Notes: generated by a model not told the origin, from the letters alone. Counted from the stretch's first letter, positions 1 to 9,046 are shown. The stretch: DNA of 64,000 bases from Halobellus sp. MBLA0158 (GCF_041477585.1 NZ_JBGNYA010000001.1:434001-498000), one strand, 5' to 3'. Program-made: numbers and translations.

Positions 1-1101
1 GGTGCCTTCGGCGCCAACACGGCCGCGTGGATCCCGATCATCCTGATCTACGGGGCGATCGCGAGCGCACTTCCAGTGTGGATGCTGCTCCAGCCGCGTG
101 ACTACCTCTCGTCGTTCCTCCTGTACACCGGAGTCGGCGGCGGGCTGCTCGCGGTCATCGTCGGCACGCTCCTCGGCACGTCGAGCCAGCCGCTCGTGAC
201 CAGCCTCGAACCGTTCTACGGATTCACCGCGCGCAACGGGAACCCGCTGTTCCCGCTGCTGTTCATCACGATCGCCTGCGGGACGATCAGCGGCTTCCAC
301 TCGCTGGTCTCCTCGGGCACGACCGCGAAGCAGCTGAACCGCGAGACCGACGCCCGCGCGATCGGCTACGGCGGGATGCTCGGCGAGGGCCTCCTCGCGA
401 CGCTCGCGCTCATCACGGTCGCGCTCGTCGCGCCCGACGTCGGCGGCGGCATCGGCCTGGCGCTGCCGACGTTCGCCTCCGGCGGCGCGATCCTGCTCAC
501 GAGCTTCGGCATCCCGACCTCCTTCGGGGGGCCGTTCATGGCGCTCGTGCTCGTGAGCTTCCTCCTCACCTCGACCGACACGGCCGTCCGCCTCGGCCGC
601 TATATGATGGAGGAGATCATCGAGACGCCCGAGACGTCCGTCCAGTCGTTCGCCGCGGACCGCTACGGCAACGCCGCGGTCCAGACCATCCCGGCGTACG
701 TCCTCATCGCCAGCGGCTCGTGGTCGACGCTCTGGCAGCTCTTCGGCGGCGCCAATCAGCTGCTCGCCGCGCTGGCGCTGCTCACCGCGACGGTCTGGCT
801 GGCGAACTGGAACGACTCCAAGCAGCTCCTCAGCACCGGCGGCCCGATGGCGGCGATGGTCGTCATCACGGTCTCCGGCCTGCTGTGGCTCGCGTTCAAG
901 ACGAACCTCTACGACAAGTTCCTGAATCCCGAGTGGATGGCGAGTGCGGGCCTCGTCCAGATGCTCTCGGCGGCGACGCAGATCGTCCTCGCGCTCGTGT
1001 TGGTCTACCTCGGCCTGTCGCTCGTCAAGATGGGCTACGAGAACATCCAGTCGGTCCGTAGCGGCGAGCAGTCCGGCGGGTTCTCGCCCGGCGACGACTG
1101 A
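1..1101 (+). CDS. cstA: Carbon starvation protein CstA-like transporter (C-terminal part, cut by window start)
   Basis: Membrane transporter of the CstA/YjiY family, which takes up peptides or pyruvate-type substrates in bacteria; the substrate here is unknown. The frame is open from base 1 and gives about 366 residues to the stop, roughly the second half of a family member. Visible are long hydrophobic segments and the family signature LPVWMLLQPRDYLSSF close to the window edge, followed by further membrane spans. A T5 run sits about 38 bases after the stop. The start and N-terminal domain lie outside the window. The family call rests on the LPVW-LLQPRDY motif and is firm. Confidence 0.9.
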   Translation, partial: GAFGANTAAWIPIILIYGAIASALPVWMLLQPRDYLSSFLLYTGVGGGLLAVIVGTLLGTSSQPLVTSLEPFYGFTARNGNPLFPLLFITIACGTISGFHSLVSSGTTAKQLNRETDARAIGYGGMLGEGLLATLALITVALVAPDVGGGIGLALPTFASGGAILLTSFGIPTSFGGPFMALVLVSFLLTSTDTAVRLGRYMMEEIIETPETSVQSFAADRYGNAAVQTIPAYVLIASGSWSTLWQLFGGANQLLAALALLTATVWLANWNDSKQLLSTGGPMAAMVVITVSGLLWLAFKTNLYDKFLNPEWMASAGLVQMLSAATQIVLALVLVYLGLSLVKMGYENIQSVRSGEQSGGFSPGDD

Positions 1102-1138
1102 TCGGACCTCGGACCGGCTCTCTGAACTTTCCTCTCCG

Positions 1139-1143
1139 TTTTT
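1139..1143 (+). terminator. T-run terminator after cstA
   Basis: A T5 run follows the cstA stop by under 40 bases and precedes the end of a convergent gene. Archaeal RNA polymerase commonly terminates at such runs. No strong hairpin is needed or seen. Confidence 0.4.
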
Positions 1144-1162
1144 ACTCCGACGAGCGGCGCGG

Positions 1163-1813
1163 CTACCGTCCGCCGAGCCGCCGGGCCACCGCCTCGCGCA
1201 GCCGCCCGAACACGCTCCGGCGCTCTGCGGGCGGCACGTCACGCCACAGCGCGAACGCCTCCGCGGAGTCGGCGCTCTCGCTCTTTACGATCGCCTCGCG
1301 CTCGGGCGCGACGACCGCGACGTTGACCTCGTAGTGGCCGTAGTAGCCGAACTTCAACAGATTCCGGTCGCGGAAGCCCTCGACGAACTCCGCGACGTCC
1401 GCGGGGATCTCCTCGGCGACGAGGACGAACGTGAAGTCCGTTCCGAAGTGCTCCTCGTCGGGGACGAGCCACTCCGCCGAGTCCGCGAGGTCGTGGCCGA
1501 GTTGGATCAGCCGTTCCAGGTCCGCGACGGTCGGCCGGTCCCGCCGCCGGGCGAACAGGAACTCCCGGTGCTCGTGGTTCGCGTAGTCGAGCGCGGGGTG
1601 GAAGAAGTGCTTTTGGCTCTCCATCCGCATCTCGGCGTAGAGGGCGAACCGCTCGTCGTCGACCGCGCGGTCCCGTTCGAGGTCGTAGTTGAACATCAGG
1701 CGGTCCGAGACCCGGTCGAGATACTCGTCGTCCCAGACGGGCACCTCGGAGAGGTCGATGCCGACCTCCTCGGCCGCCTCGACCGGATCGAACGGCTCGG
1801 ACTGTTCGGACAT
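1163..1813 (-). CDS. Conserved haloarchaeal hypothetical protein
   Basis: A 216-residue soluble acidic protein that I do not recognise. It starts at the ATG at 1813, which shares its A with the TGA stop of the upstream cupin gene (TGATG), so the two are probably translationally coupled. There is no signal peptide or membrane span. A basic, arginine-rich tail (about 20 residues) ends the protein, unlike the acidic body. The ATG-type start is preferred over the much longer open frame upstream, which is only a GC-driven extension antisense to other genes. Confidence 0.75.
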   Translation of the reverse strand: MSEQSEPFDPVEAAEEVGIDLSEVPVWDDEYLDRVSDRLMFNYDLERDRAVDDERFALYAEMRMESQKHFFHPALDYANHEHREFLFARRRDRPTVADLERLIQLGHDLADSAEWLVPDEEHFGTDFTFVLVAEEIPADVAEFVEGFRDRNLLKFGYYGHYEVNVAVVAPEREAIVKSESADSAEAFALWRDVPPAERRSVFGRLREAVARRLGGR

Positions 1814-2190
1814 CAGTCCTCGGCGTCGTAGGCGACGGCGTCGCCGTCGACGGCCGGCGCGCCGATCGCGAGCACGACGACGTCCCCGTCGGCGTCGTCG
1901 GGGTTGTAGGCCCGCTGGGGGCTCTCGGGGTCGACCGCGAACAGCTCGTCGGTCTCGACCTCGAAGGACTCCTCGGGCGTCTCGACGGCGAGCGTCCCCG
2001 AGAGGACGTAGAACGCCTCTTCCTGTTCCTCGTGGTAGTGGTACGCGAGCGGCAGCTGCTCGCCCGGCTCGGCACGGAAGCGATTGATCGCGACGTTCTC
2101 CAGGCCCGCGGCCGCCCCGAGGCGGCGCAGTTCGCACGGTCGCCCGTCGGCGGGCGTCACGTCCTCGTAGTCCACAGTCCGGTATCCCAT
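1813..2190 (-). CDS. Cupin-domain protein
   Basis: A small 125-residue single-domain cupin. The core is seen around residues 35-75: the run LPLAYHYHEEQEEAFYVLSG carries the H-x-H-x(3,4)-E type metal-binding motif of cupin box 1, and a less clear box 2 follows near the DPESPQRAYNP stretch. Such stand-alone cupins bind a metal and act as sugar isomerase-like or sensor proteins, but the substrate cannot be read from sequence. It overlaps the next gene by one base and heads a two-gene unit. Confidence 0.85.
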   Translation of the reverse strand: MGYRTVDYEDVTPADGRPCELRRLGAAAGLENVAINRFRAEPGEQLPLAYHYHEEQEEAFYVLSGTLAVETPEESFEVETDELFAVDPESPQRAYNPDDADGDVVVLAIGAPAVDGDAVAYDAED

Positions 2191-2284
2191 ACGCCCACAC
2201 TCCGCATACAGGCACTAAAGCCGCTCGGGACCGGCGCCATCTTCCCCCAATTTTAATGTCGTTTGCCTCCCTCCCGTCGGTACG

Positions 2285-2494
2285 ATGCGCACGAACGACA
2301 ACACCGAGTCCTGCGGCCGCTGTGCGATGTCGACGGTCGTGGACGCGACCGACCCGGACCGCGAGGGCCCCTTCGACGGCGACCGGATCGAGGTCGACGA
2401 GGACTCCCTCCGCCGGGCCTCCCCGAGCGCGTGGCTCGGCGGGATCGTCCGCCGGCTGGATCGGGCGGCGACCGACTTCATCCACGGGCGCTGA
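2285..2494 (+). CDS. Small hypothetical protein
   Basis: A 69-residue acidic protein with a CGRC pair near the N-terminus and a C-terminal amphipathic arginine-containing stretch. It does not match a family I recognise. The start at 2285 directly follows the promoter-like spacing after the divergent cupin gene, and its codon use (GC at third positions) fits a real haloarchaeal gene. It reads divergently from the cupin gene and just ahead of the DUF5828-like gene. Confidence 0.55.
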   Translation: MRTNDNTESCGRCAMSTVVDATDPDREGPFDGDRIEVDEDSLRRASPSAWLGGIVRRLDRAATDFIHGR

Positions 2495-2603
2495 GCGGCG
2501 TCTCGCGTCCTCGCGCGGCGAAATCGTTCGATGCGGTGTGCAGGACGGTCCCACGGTCCGGAGTAGACTTTTATACCTCGCCGTCCCTACCCCGTCAGAA
2601 GCG

Positions 2604-3290
2604 ATGGAAGAGAGCGTCTCCGGATTCAAGGTTCGGGGCTCGTGGGGCGACGTCGTCGAGCACGGCGAACGCATCACCCGCGCGCTCCGCGACGCCGGCG
2701 TCGAGAGCGACGCCTTCGAGGAGTGGGACGAGTGGCGCCCGAAGTCCCACGAGCGCCTCTCGAAGGACGTGAGCGAGAAGACCGCCGTCCAGGCCAGCGT
2801 CGCCGAAGGAGAAGGGGAGAAGGCCGGCAAGGGCCCCGACGAAGACCTCCAGACGGCGGGCGAGCGCCTCTCCGAGTCCTACGAGCGCGTCGAGGAGGGC
2901 GACAGCGACGGCGCCGTCGAGCGCTGGTCGGAGTCGCTCGGGTACGTCGCCCGCGCCGCCGACTCCGCCGGCCGCCGGGCGCTCCGCCGCGTCGAGAACA
3001 CGGTCTACCAGCGCGTGATGACCCAACTGGCGCCCTACTACTTCGACAACGAACTCGTGAGCGCCAACATCCAGAAGTCCGCCCGCGGCGACGACGAGGT
3101 GACGTTCATCTTCGAGGTGAACATCAACGACGACGACCTCAAAGACGAGGTCAGCGACCGCCTCGCGGCCTTCGACGACGAGGTGACCCGCTGGCACGTC
3201 GACACGCCGAAGGAGACAGAAACCGCCGAGGCCGCAGAGGGCGTCGAGCCGCCGGAGTCCGAGGAGCGCTCGCGCTCGACGACGAACTGA
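2604..3290 (+). CDS. Haloarchaeal DUF5828-type protein
   Basis: A 228-residue soluble, very acidic protein beginning MEESVSGFKVRGSWGD. It has a charged, repeat-poor helical centre with SERVEEG-type helices and a conserved C-terminal beta/alpha portion (about residues 135-200) ending in a disordered acidic tail. I associate this organisation with the haloarchaea-specific DUF5828 family, of unknown function. The start is set by a TATA-like box (TTTTATACC, about 2570-2578) some 28 bases upstream, giving a leaderless or nearly leaderless mRNA. The longer in-frame extension from 2256 would run over this promoter and is rejected. Confidence 0.8.
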   Translation: MEESVSGFKVRGSWGDVVEHGERITRALRDAGVESDAFEEWDEWRPKSHERLSKDVSEKTAVQASVAEGEGEKAGKGPDEDLQTAGERLSESYERVEEGDSDGAVERWSESLGYVARAADSAGRRALRRVENTVYQRVMTQLAPYYFDNELVSANIQKSARGDDEVTFIFEVNINDDDLKDEVSDRLAAFDDEVTRWHVDTPKETETAEAAEGVEPPESEERSRSTTN

Positions 3291-3361
3291 GAACGGGGCG
3301 GGGCGCCGGTGCCGCGCCGCGGACCGCCAACAGTCATAGTCTCCGGGCCGTATGATCGGGT

Positions 3362-3601
3362 ATGTCCGACCCGCTCCGGATCGAGTCCGGCGAACTGACC
3401 GCCGCGGAGATCCTCGAGGCGCTCCGGGAGGGGCGCCGCGTCGTCGTCGAGGCCGAACTGCTCGGCGGCACCCACGAACTCTCGCTCCGACACGACGGCG
3501 ACATCTACTACTGCGACACCCCGACGACGCTCCACAAGCACGACGACGAGGCGGGGATGCGCGCCTGCATCGAGAAGATGGGATACGGCCGCGCGGAGTA
3601 G
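3362..3601 (+). CDS. Small conserved haloarchaeal protein
   Basis: A 79-residue protein starting MSDPLRIESGELTAAE. It looks like a single small alpha/beta domain: a helix (AAEILEALREG), several strands (VVVEAELLGG, HELSLRHDG, DIYYCDTPT) and a final helix. The pattern is typical of one of the many haloarchaea-only families. It has its own short intergenic region and is followed by a divergent-free gap before the HTH gene. No function can be assigned. Confidence 0.7.
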   Translation: MSDPLRIESGELTAAEILEALREGRRVVVEAELLGGTHELSLRHDGDIYYCDTPTTLHKHDDEAGMRACIEKMGYGRAE

Positions 3602-3728
3602 CCGTCGCGGGGCCGATGTCGCTGTCTCCCTCCCCGCCCACCTCGCCCGCCCGCCTCATCGCGTTCGCCCTCCTCCCCGGAACTGCCGCTACCCCGGATT
3701 TTAGTCGCGTCGGCGGTGAACGGCGTGT

Positions 3729-4109
3729 ATGGCCGACGTACCAGAGATGAGCGACCTCCTGGAGACCGAGGATCCGGGGTTCCAGCAGGTGCTGGCCTGC
3801 GTCTTCGGGATCCAGCGCCACGAGAGCCGGACCTATCTCACGCTGCTCGACAATCCGGGGAGCACGGTCGCGGAGCTCGCGGACATCCTCGACCGCGACC
3901 GGAGCAACGTCAACCGCTCGCTGACGACGCTGATGGAGAAGGGCCTCGCCGCGCGGGAGCGCCGCCTCCTCGATTCGGGCGGGTACATCTACCAGTACAC
4001 CGCGACCGACCTCCCCGAGGCCAAGGAGATGCTCCACGGCGCCCTCGACGAGTGGGTCGAGCGCGTCCACCGGAGCATCGACGAGTACGGCGCCGAAGAG
4101 GTGGCCTAG
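3729..4109 (+). CDS. Winged-helix transcriptional regulator (MarR/TrmB-like)
   Basis: A 126-residue DNA-binding protein. Residues about 30-100 form a winged helix-turn-helix: a first helix (HESRTYLTLLDN), then STVAELADILDRDRSNVNRSLTTLMEKGL as helices 2-3 with the recognition helix DRSNVNRSLTTLMEKG, and a wing with YIYQYTATD. It resembles single-domain MarR/TrmB-type regulators of haloarchaea. There is no effector domain, so it probably works as a dimer through its C-terminal helix (AKEMLHGALDEWVERVHRS). It lies immediately upstream of and co-directional with thrC, but no shared operator is evident. Confidence 0.85.
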   Translation: MADVPEMSDLLETEDPGFQQVLACVFGIQRHESRTYLTLLDNPGSTVAELADILDRDRSNVNRSLTTLMEKGLAARERRLLDSGGYIYQYTATDLPEAKEMLHGALDEWVERVHRSIDEYGAEEVA

Positions 4110-4188
4110 CGCGTCGGCCGCCGGTCGCCGGCCCCGTCGGACGCGCGAACCGCCCCCCTTTTCACCGGCGAACGCGAGGAGTCCCACA

Positions 4189-5454
4189 ATGAGCCTCGAA
4201 CTCACCGCGCCCGCGCCCGACGCCCCGGACGTCGCCGACGACGGCGTCTGGCTCGCGGACATCGAGACCGGCGAGACGTACGCGCCGTTCGACGAGATCA
4301 GGTACACCGGCGAGGACGGCAACCTTCTCGAAGTCCGCTACGCCGACCCGCCGACGTTCGAGGACTTCCGAGGCCAGGGCCGCGGCGTCTGGCGCTACCG
4401 CGCCGCCCTCCCCTTCGACGAGGGCGTGAGCCTCCCCGAGGGCGACACGCCGCTCCACGAGGCGCCGCGCCTGCGCGAGTCGATCGGCGTCGAGACCCTC
4501 CGCGTCAAACACGAGGGCATGAACCCCACCGGGTCGTTCAAAGATAGGGGAATGACCGTCGGCGTCCGCGTCGCGCGGGAACTCGGCGTCGACCGCCTCG
4601 CGTGCGCCTCGACGGGGAACACCTCCGCGGCACTGGCGGCCTACGGCGCCCGCGGCGGGATGGAGACGCTCGTCCTCCTCCCCTCGGGGAAGGTCGCCGC
4701 CGGCAAGATCGCCCAGGCGGCGCTCCACGACGCCCGGATCCTGGAGGTCGACGGCAACTTCGACGCCTGTCTCGACATCGTCCAGGACCTCGCTCAGCGC
4801 GGCGAGGTGTACCTCCTCAATTCGCTCAATCCCTTCCGCCTCGAGGGCCAGAAGACGATCGGCCTCGAAATCCTAGAGGAGTTCCGCGACGACTACGGCC
4901 GCTTCCCCGACCGGATCGTCCTGCCCGTCGGCAACGCGGGCAACACCTCCGCGCTCTACAAGGCGTTCCGCGAGCTCGTCCAGTCCGGCGCGCTCGACCC
5001 CACCGAGGTCCCGAAGCTCACCGGCGTCCAGGCCGAGGGCGCCGCGCCGATGGTCGAGGCCGTCGAGCACGGCTGGGCGGACACAGAGCGCTGGGAGGAA
5101 GTCGAGACCCGCGCGACCGCGATCCGGATCGGCAACCCCGTGAACGCGCCGAAGGCGCTGCCCGGCATCCGCGAGACCGGCGGGACCGCCGTCTCCGTCT
5201 CGGACGACGCCATCACCGAGGCCCAGCGCGACCTCGCGAAGGAGGGCATCGGCGTCGAGCCCGCCTCGGCGGCCTCGGTCGCCGGGCTGAAGAAACTCCG
5301 CGACAGGGGCGTCGTCGACGCCGACGAGGACGTCGTCTGCCTCACCACCGGCCACCTGCTGAAGGACCCCGACGCGGCCTTCGAGGCCGGCGGCGACCCC
5401 GAGCCCGTCGCCAACGACACCCAGGCCGTGCTCGATCTCATCGGGGCGAACTGA
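4189..5454 (+). CDS. thrC: Threonine synthase
   Basis: PLP enzyme that converts O-phosphohomoserine to threonine in the aspartate pathway. It has 421 residues, usual for the archaeal form. The PLP lysine is K118 in NPTGSFKDRGMTVG; the phosphate/substrate loop CASTGNTSAALAAYGARGG follows, and the glycine-rich VGNAGNTSALYKAF binds the cofactor phosphate. The C-terminal part carries the GIGVEPASAASVAGL motif of type-II fold enzymes. The N-terminal ~60 residues keep the position of the small zinc-ribbon-like region but lack cysteines. A single gene, transcribed on its own. Confidence 0.95.
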   Translation: MSLELTAPAPDAPDVADDGVWLADIETGETYAPFDEIRYTGEDGNLLEVRYADPPTFEDFRGQGRGVWRYRAALPFDEGVSLPEGDTPLHEAPRLRESIGVETLRVKHEGMNPTGSFKDRGMTVGVRVARELGVDRLACASTGNTSAALAAYGARGGMETLVLLPSGKVAAGKIAQAALHDARILEVDGNFDACLDIVQDLAQRGEVYLLNSLNPFRLEGQKTIGLEILEEFRDDYGRFPDRIVLPVGNAGNTSALYKAFRELVQSGALDPTEVPKLTGVQAEGAAPMVEAVEHGWADTERWEEVETRATAIRIGNPVNAPKALPGIRETGGTAVSVSDDAITEAQRDLAKEGIGVEPASAASVAGLKKLRDRGVVDADEDVVCLTTGHLLKDPDAAFEAGGDPEPVANDTQAVLDLIGAN

Positions 5455-5670
5455 GGTCGAACGCCGACCCTTTCGGGTCGATCACTCGCCGGGCAGCCCG
5501 GTAAGATTCTCCTATCAGTCTCGGAACATTATTCATCATTATAGTATGTGTATAAATACGTGCAGCGCGTCTATCGGGTGGTAATCAGTACCCGCTCCTC
5601 TGCGGACGGACCATCCCACAGCGGTTCCGGGAGATCCGAAGTGGAACAGGCATGCTTACCGAGACTACCT

Positions 5671-6750
5671 ATGTCTGTCAACAGCCAATTACCGGTCAGC
5701 GGTGCCGATAGTGCGGATACCGAGCAGAACGGATTCCGACTCTCCCGGCGCTCCGCGCTCAGGGGGCTCGCGGGTGCGGGACTGGTCAGTCTCGTCGGGG
5801 TTCCGGCCTTCGCCGGCTCGGCGGCCGCGACCTCCGCGAACGTCTCGCTCGTGCAGTCCGACCTTAGCAGCAACATCACGGGGATGGGCACGGGACCGCT
5901 ACCGGGCTCGACCGCCTACCTCACCGGGAGCCCGTCGTTCGTCGGCGGTGACTACGACGCGTACGTGTCCGGACTCGCGAGCTTCTACGGCAGCGGGGGG
6001 ACGTTCTCCAGCGGATCCGCGTGGATCTGGGGCTCGCCGGACGGCACGGCCGCACACGACGAACCCGCGGGCGAACTGATCCGCATCGAGGAGACGGTCG
6101 TTCTCACAGATTTGAACGGCCCCTTCACGCTCGAATTCGCCGCGGACAACCTCGTCGCCGCGTACGTGAACGGTTCGCTCGTCGGCACGAGCGTCGATTG
6201 GATGGTCCCGAAGAAGGTGACGCTGACCAACCTCGTGGTCGGCCCGAACACCATCGAGATCCGCGGGATGAACGCCGGCTCCGACGCCGACGGCGACGGG
6301 GTGGCGAACGACCCGAATCCGGCGGCTGTCAGGTTCGAGCTCGTGGGACCCGAACAGCCCGCCGCGATCGCCCTCGACATCGACGTCAAGCCCGGCAACG
6401 GCGACGAGACCGACCCGATCAACCCCGACGCGAGGGGCGTGATCCCGGTCGTCGTCTACTCGATCCCCGACTTCGATGCGGCCTCCCTGGACGTCTCGAC
6501 GCTCCGGTTCGGTTCCGCCGCCGCGGTGGACGCCGGTGCCGGTGCGAGCGCGGCGCACGGCGGGCACGCCGAGGACGTCGACGGCGACGGCCTGGTGGAC
6601 CTCGTGCTCCACTTCCCGTCGTCGGACGCCGGCTTCGCTGCGGGCGACACCGAGGCCAAGCTCGTCGGGCAGACGGCCGACGGCACCGACGCGGTCGGCT
6701 CCGATGTCGTCAGAACCGTCGGCGGCAAGGGGCGGGGCCGCGGTCGCTGA
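5671..6750 (+). CDS. Tat-exported protein with C-terminal 'INP-GVIPV' domain
   Basis: A 359-residue secreted protein. A Tat signal is visible: an SRRSALRGL twin-arginine box near residue 26 and a hydrophobic GLAGAGLVSLVGVPAFAG, with an Ala-rich cleavage site and no lipobox. The middle (about 55-240) is beta-rich and resembles an extracellular adhesion or carbohydrate-binding module. The C-terminus (about 245-355) holds the domain also seen in bacterial exported proteins: INPDARGVIPVVVYS, DVSTLRFGSA, AEDVDGDGLVDLVLHF, with a calcium-type DVDGDGLVD loop. The ATG at 5671 is chosen because the frame upstream (from 5548) lies over the TATA-like region TATAAATAC near 5550. Role unknown. Confidence 0.75.
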   Translation: MSVNSQLPVSGADSADTEQNGFRLSRRSALRGLAGAGLVSLVGVPAFAGSAAATSANVSLVQSDLSSNITGMGTGPLPGSTAYLTGSPSFVGGDYDAYVSGLASFYGSGGTFSSGSAWIWGSPDGTAAHDEPAGELIRIEETVVLTDLNGPFTLEFAADNLVAAYVNGSLVGTSVDWMVPKKVTLTNLVVGPNTIEIRGMNAGSDADGDGVANDPNPAAVRFELVGPEQPAAIALDIDVKPGNGDETDPINPDARGVIPVVVYSIPDFDAASLDVSTLRFGSAAAVDAGAGASAAHGGHAEDVDGDGLVDLVLHFPSSDAGFAAGDTEAKLVGQTADGTDAVGSDVVRTVGGKGRGRGR

Positions 6751-6876
6751 CCGAGCGGGTCGGATCCCTTTCGGGACCGAGTTCGTCTTCGGCTGAACGT
6801 ATTTTCCGTCTCAGATATCGTTTCATCGGCCCGCAGACGTCCGTTCGTCGCCCGTCTGACGGGAATTCTTGAATAT

Positions 6877-6902
6877 GTAGTACTACGTACCACGTACCAC
6901 AT
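6877..6902 (+). promoter_or_regulatory. Operator-like repeats upstream of the coiled-coil gene
   Basis: A perfect 10-base palindrome GTAGTACTAC (6877-6886) is followed by two direct copies of ACGTACCAC (6885-6900) ending at the next start codon. They sit between a TATA-like GAATATG (about 6871) and the ATG at 6903, where a repressor would block initiation. Confidence 0.35.
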
Positions 6903-7265
6903 ATGGCCTCGTCGTCATCACTGACCTCCTCGGGCGGCGACGCGCCCGGCCCGGATCCCGAGCGCGCGGCGCGCCCGCTCCTCGTCGATCGGATCGCCGA
7001 ACTGGAGGAGGAACACGAACGGCTCGCAGCGGCGAACGCCGAACTGGAGCGGGAGAACGAACGCCTGAAGCGGCGTCTCCGCCGTCGCCGCCGCGAGCGT
7101 CAGGACGTGATCGATCGCTACGAGCGACAGCTCCGCCGGCGGACGGCCGAACTGCAACGCGAGCGCGACCGGAGCGACGAGCGGCGGACCGGGGCTCGTG
7201 GGCGGATCGCCGCCGCCGTGCTCGCGATCGGGCGACGGTTCGCCGAACGCTGTCCCGGGCTGTGA
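6903..7265 (+). CDS. Small coiled-coil protein
   Basis: A 120-residue protein. Residues about 27-100 form a continuous charged coiled coil (ELEEEHERLAAANAELEREN, then an arginine-rich KRRLRRRRRERQDV stretch, then further heptads). It ends with a short basic hydrophobic helix. It contains no recognised domain. A bZIP-like layout (basic stretch beside a leucine/glutamate coiled coil) is visible, but archaeal bZIPs are not known and I do not claim DNA binding. The start is next to a set of operator-like repeats. Confidence 0.6.
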   Translation: MASSSSLTSSGGDAPGPDPERAARPLLVDRIAELEEEHERLAAANAELERENERLKRRLRRRRRERQDVIDRYERQLRRRTAELQRERDRSDERRTGARGRIAAAVLAIGRRFAERCPGL

Positions 7266-7311
7266 CGGTCGGTAGCGCCGCGTCGAAGGAATCGGACGGC
7301 CTCTTCGGAGG

Positions 7312-8916
7312 CTACTCCTCGTCGCGGTCGTCCTGGCCGTTGAGCGTGAGGTAGGTGACGTCGATCATCCGCTCGTCGGCGAGGATCGTCTCGACCACCT
7401 CTTGGGGAACGGGATCGTCGAGGTTGTAGACGGTGAGCGCCTCGCCACCCTCCTCGTCGCGGCGGGCGTTGAACATCCCCGCGATGTTGATGTCGTAGTC
7501 GCCGAGCACCGAGCCGATGAAGCCGATGACGCCCGGCCGGTCGGCGTTGCGGGCGACGAGCATCTTTCCGTGGGGGATCGCGTCGACCCGGTACCCGTCG
7601 ATCTTGACGATCCGCGGGTCGTCGCCGGCGAAGAGCGTCCCGCAGACGCTCAGGGAGTCCTCGTCGTTGCCGACGCGGACCGTCACGAGGCTCTGGAAGT
7701 CCTCCGACTGGAGGCGCTTGGACTCGGTGACGTCGATGCCGCGCTCCTCGGCGATCTGCGGCGCGTTCACGGAGTTGACCTGCCACTCCAGCGGCTCGAA
7801 GACGCCCTTCAGCGCGGAGGCGGTGACGAGCTCGACGTCCTCCTCGGCGATGTCGCCCTCGTACTCGACCTCGACCGAGGAGATCCGGCCGTCGAGCAGC
7901 TGGGCGGCGATCTTCCCGGCCGTCTCGGCGAGGCCGATGTACGGTCGAATGCGCGGGAACACGCTCTCGTCGACCGAGGGCGCGTTCAGCGCGTTCATCA
8001 CGGGCTCGCCCGCGAACGCGGCGTCGATCTGATCGGCGATCGAGGTGGCGACGTTCTCCTGGGCGGCCTCGGTGGAGGCGCCCAGGTGCGGCGTCACGAC
8101 GATCTCGTCGACGTCCAGGAGGGGACTGTCCGGCGAGACGGGCTCGTCGGCGAAGACGTCGACCGCCGCGCCGTCGAGGACGCCGTCGTCGACCGCCGCC
8201 GCGAGCGCGTCCTCGTCGACGACGCCGCCGCGGGCGCAGTTGACGAGGAAGCCGCCGCCCATCAGTTCGAGCTCCTCGGTCGAGATCATCCCCTCGGTCT
8301 CGGGGGTCAGCGGCGTGTGGACCGTCAGGAAGTCCGCCGCTTCGAGGCACTCCTCGAACTCGACCAGCTCCGCGCCGAGGCGCTCGGCGCGCTCCTCGCT
8401 GATGTAGGGGTCGAAGGCGACCAGATCCATCCCGAGGCCGTCGAGCCGCTTTGCGACCTCCTGGCCGACGCGGCCGAGGCCGACGATGCCCAGGGTCTTG
8501 CCGTTGAGTTCGGTGCCGAGGTAGTCGCTTTTCGCCCACTCGCCGTCCTTCAGGCGGGCGTGGGCCTGCGGGATCGAGCGCGCCGCGGCGAACGACATCG
8601 CGACCGTGTGCTCGGCGGCCGCGCGGACGTTCCCCTCCGGCGCGTTGGCGACGATCACGCCGTGTTCGGTGGCGGCGTCGATGTCGATGTTGTCGACGCC
8701 GATCCCGGCGCGACCGACGATGACGAGGTCGGGTGCGGCCTCGAAGACCGCCTCGGTGACCTCGGTTCCGGACCGAACGACGAGCGCGTTGGCGTCCGAG
8801 ACGGCCTCCAGTAGCGCTTCGCCCTCCACGTCGTAGGCTGTCTCTACGTCGTGGCCCGACGAGCGGAGGCGTTCCAACCCCGCGTCGTCGATCGGGTCCG
8901 TAATAAGCACCTTCAT
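7312..8916 (-). CDS. serA: D-3-phosphoglycerate dehydrogenase
   Basis: Oxidises 3-phosphoglycerate with NAD, the first step of serine synthesis. It has 534 residues, the usual length for the three-domain form. The nucleotide site is GIVGLGRVGQEVAKRL near residue 143-158; the catalytic Arg lies in NCARGGVVDEDAL, Glu in DVFADEPV, and His in VVTPHLGASTEAAQ. The rest is an intervening substrate-binding domain and a C-terminal ACT domain that senses serine. It is divergent from serB, with only about 130 bases between, so both serine genes share one control region. Confidence 0.96.
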   Translation of the reverse strand: MKVLITDPIDDAGLERLRSSGHDVETAYDVEGEALLEAVSDANALVVRSGTEVTEAVFEAAPDLVIVGRAGIGVDNIDIDAATEHGVIVANAPEGNVRAAAEHTVAMSFAAARSIPQAHARLKDGEWAKSDYLGTELNGKTLGIVGLGRVGQEVAKRLDGLGMDLVAFDPYISEERAERLGAELVEFEECLEAADFLTVHTPLTPETEGMISTEELELMGGGFLVNCARGGVVDEDALAAAVDDGVLDGAAVDVFADEPVSPDSPLLDVDEIVVTPHLGASTEAAQENVATSIADQIDAAFAGEPVMNALNAPSVDESVFPRIRPYIGLAETAGKIAAQLLDGRISSVEVEYEGDIAEEDVELVTASALKGVFEPLEWQVNSVNAPQIAEERGIDVTESKRLQSEDFQSLVTVRVGNDEDSLSVCGTLFAGDDPRIVKIDGYRVDAIPHGKMLVARNADRPGVIGFIGSVLGDYDINIAGMFNARRDEEGGEALTVYNLDDPVPQEVVETILADERMIDVTYLTLNGQDDRDEE

Positions 8917-9046
8917 ATGCTCACCCCTATCTCGCTTCCGGGGTTAAACGTTTCTTCTCGCCGCTGACGAGGGTTTGAGCCCTGTTATCGACTACCGTGG
9001 CGTCGCGGATAGGAGATTTGAAAGCCTCCGCTTGCGACCTCCGAGT

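Noticed and set aside
5548-5670. Upstream in-frame extension of the Tat-exported protein
   Set aside because: It would place 41 residues before the twin-arginine signal and over the TATA-like box; signal peptides normally lie at the N-terminus.
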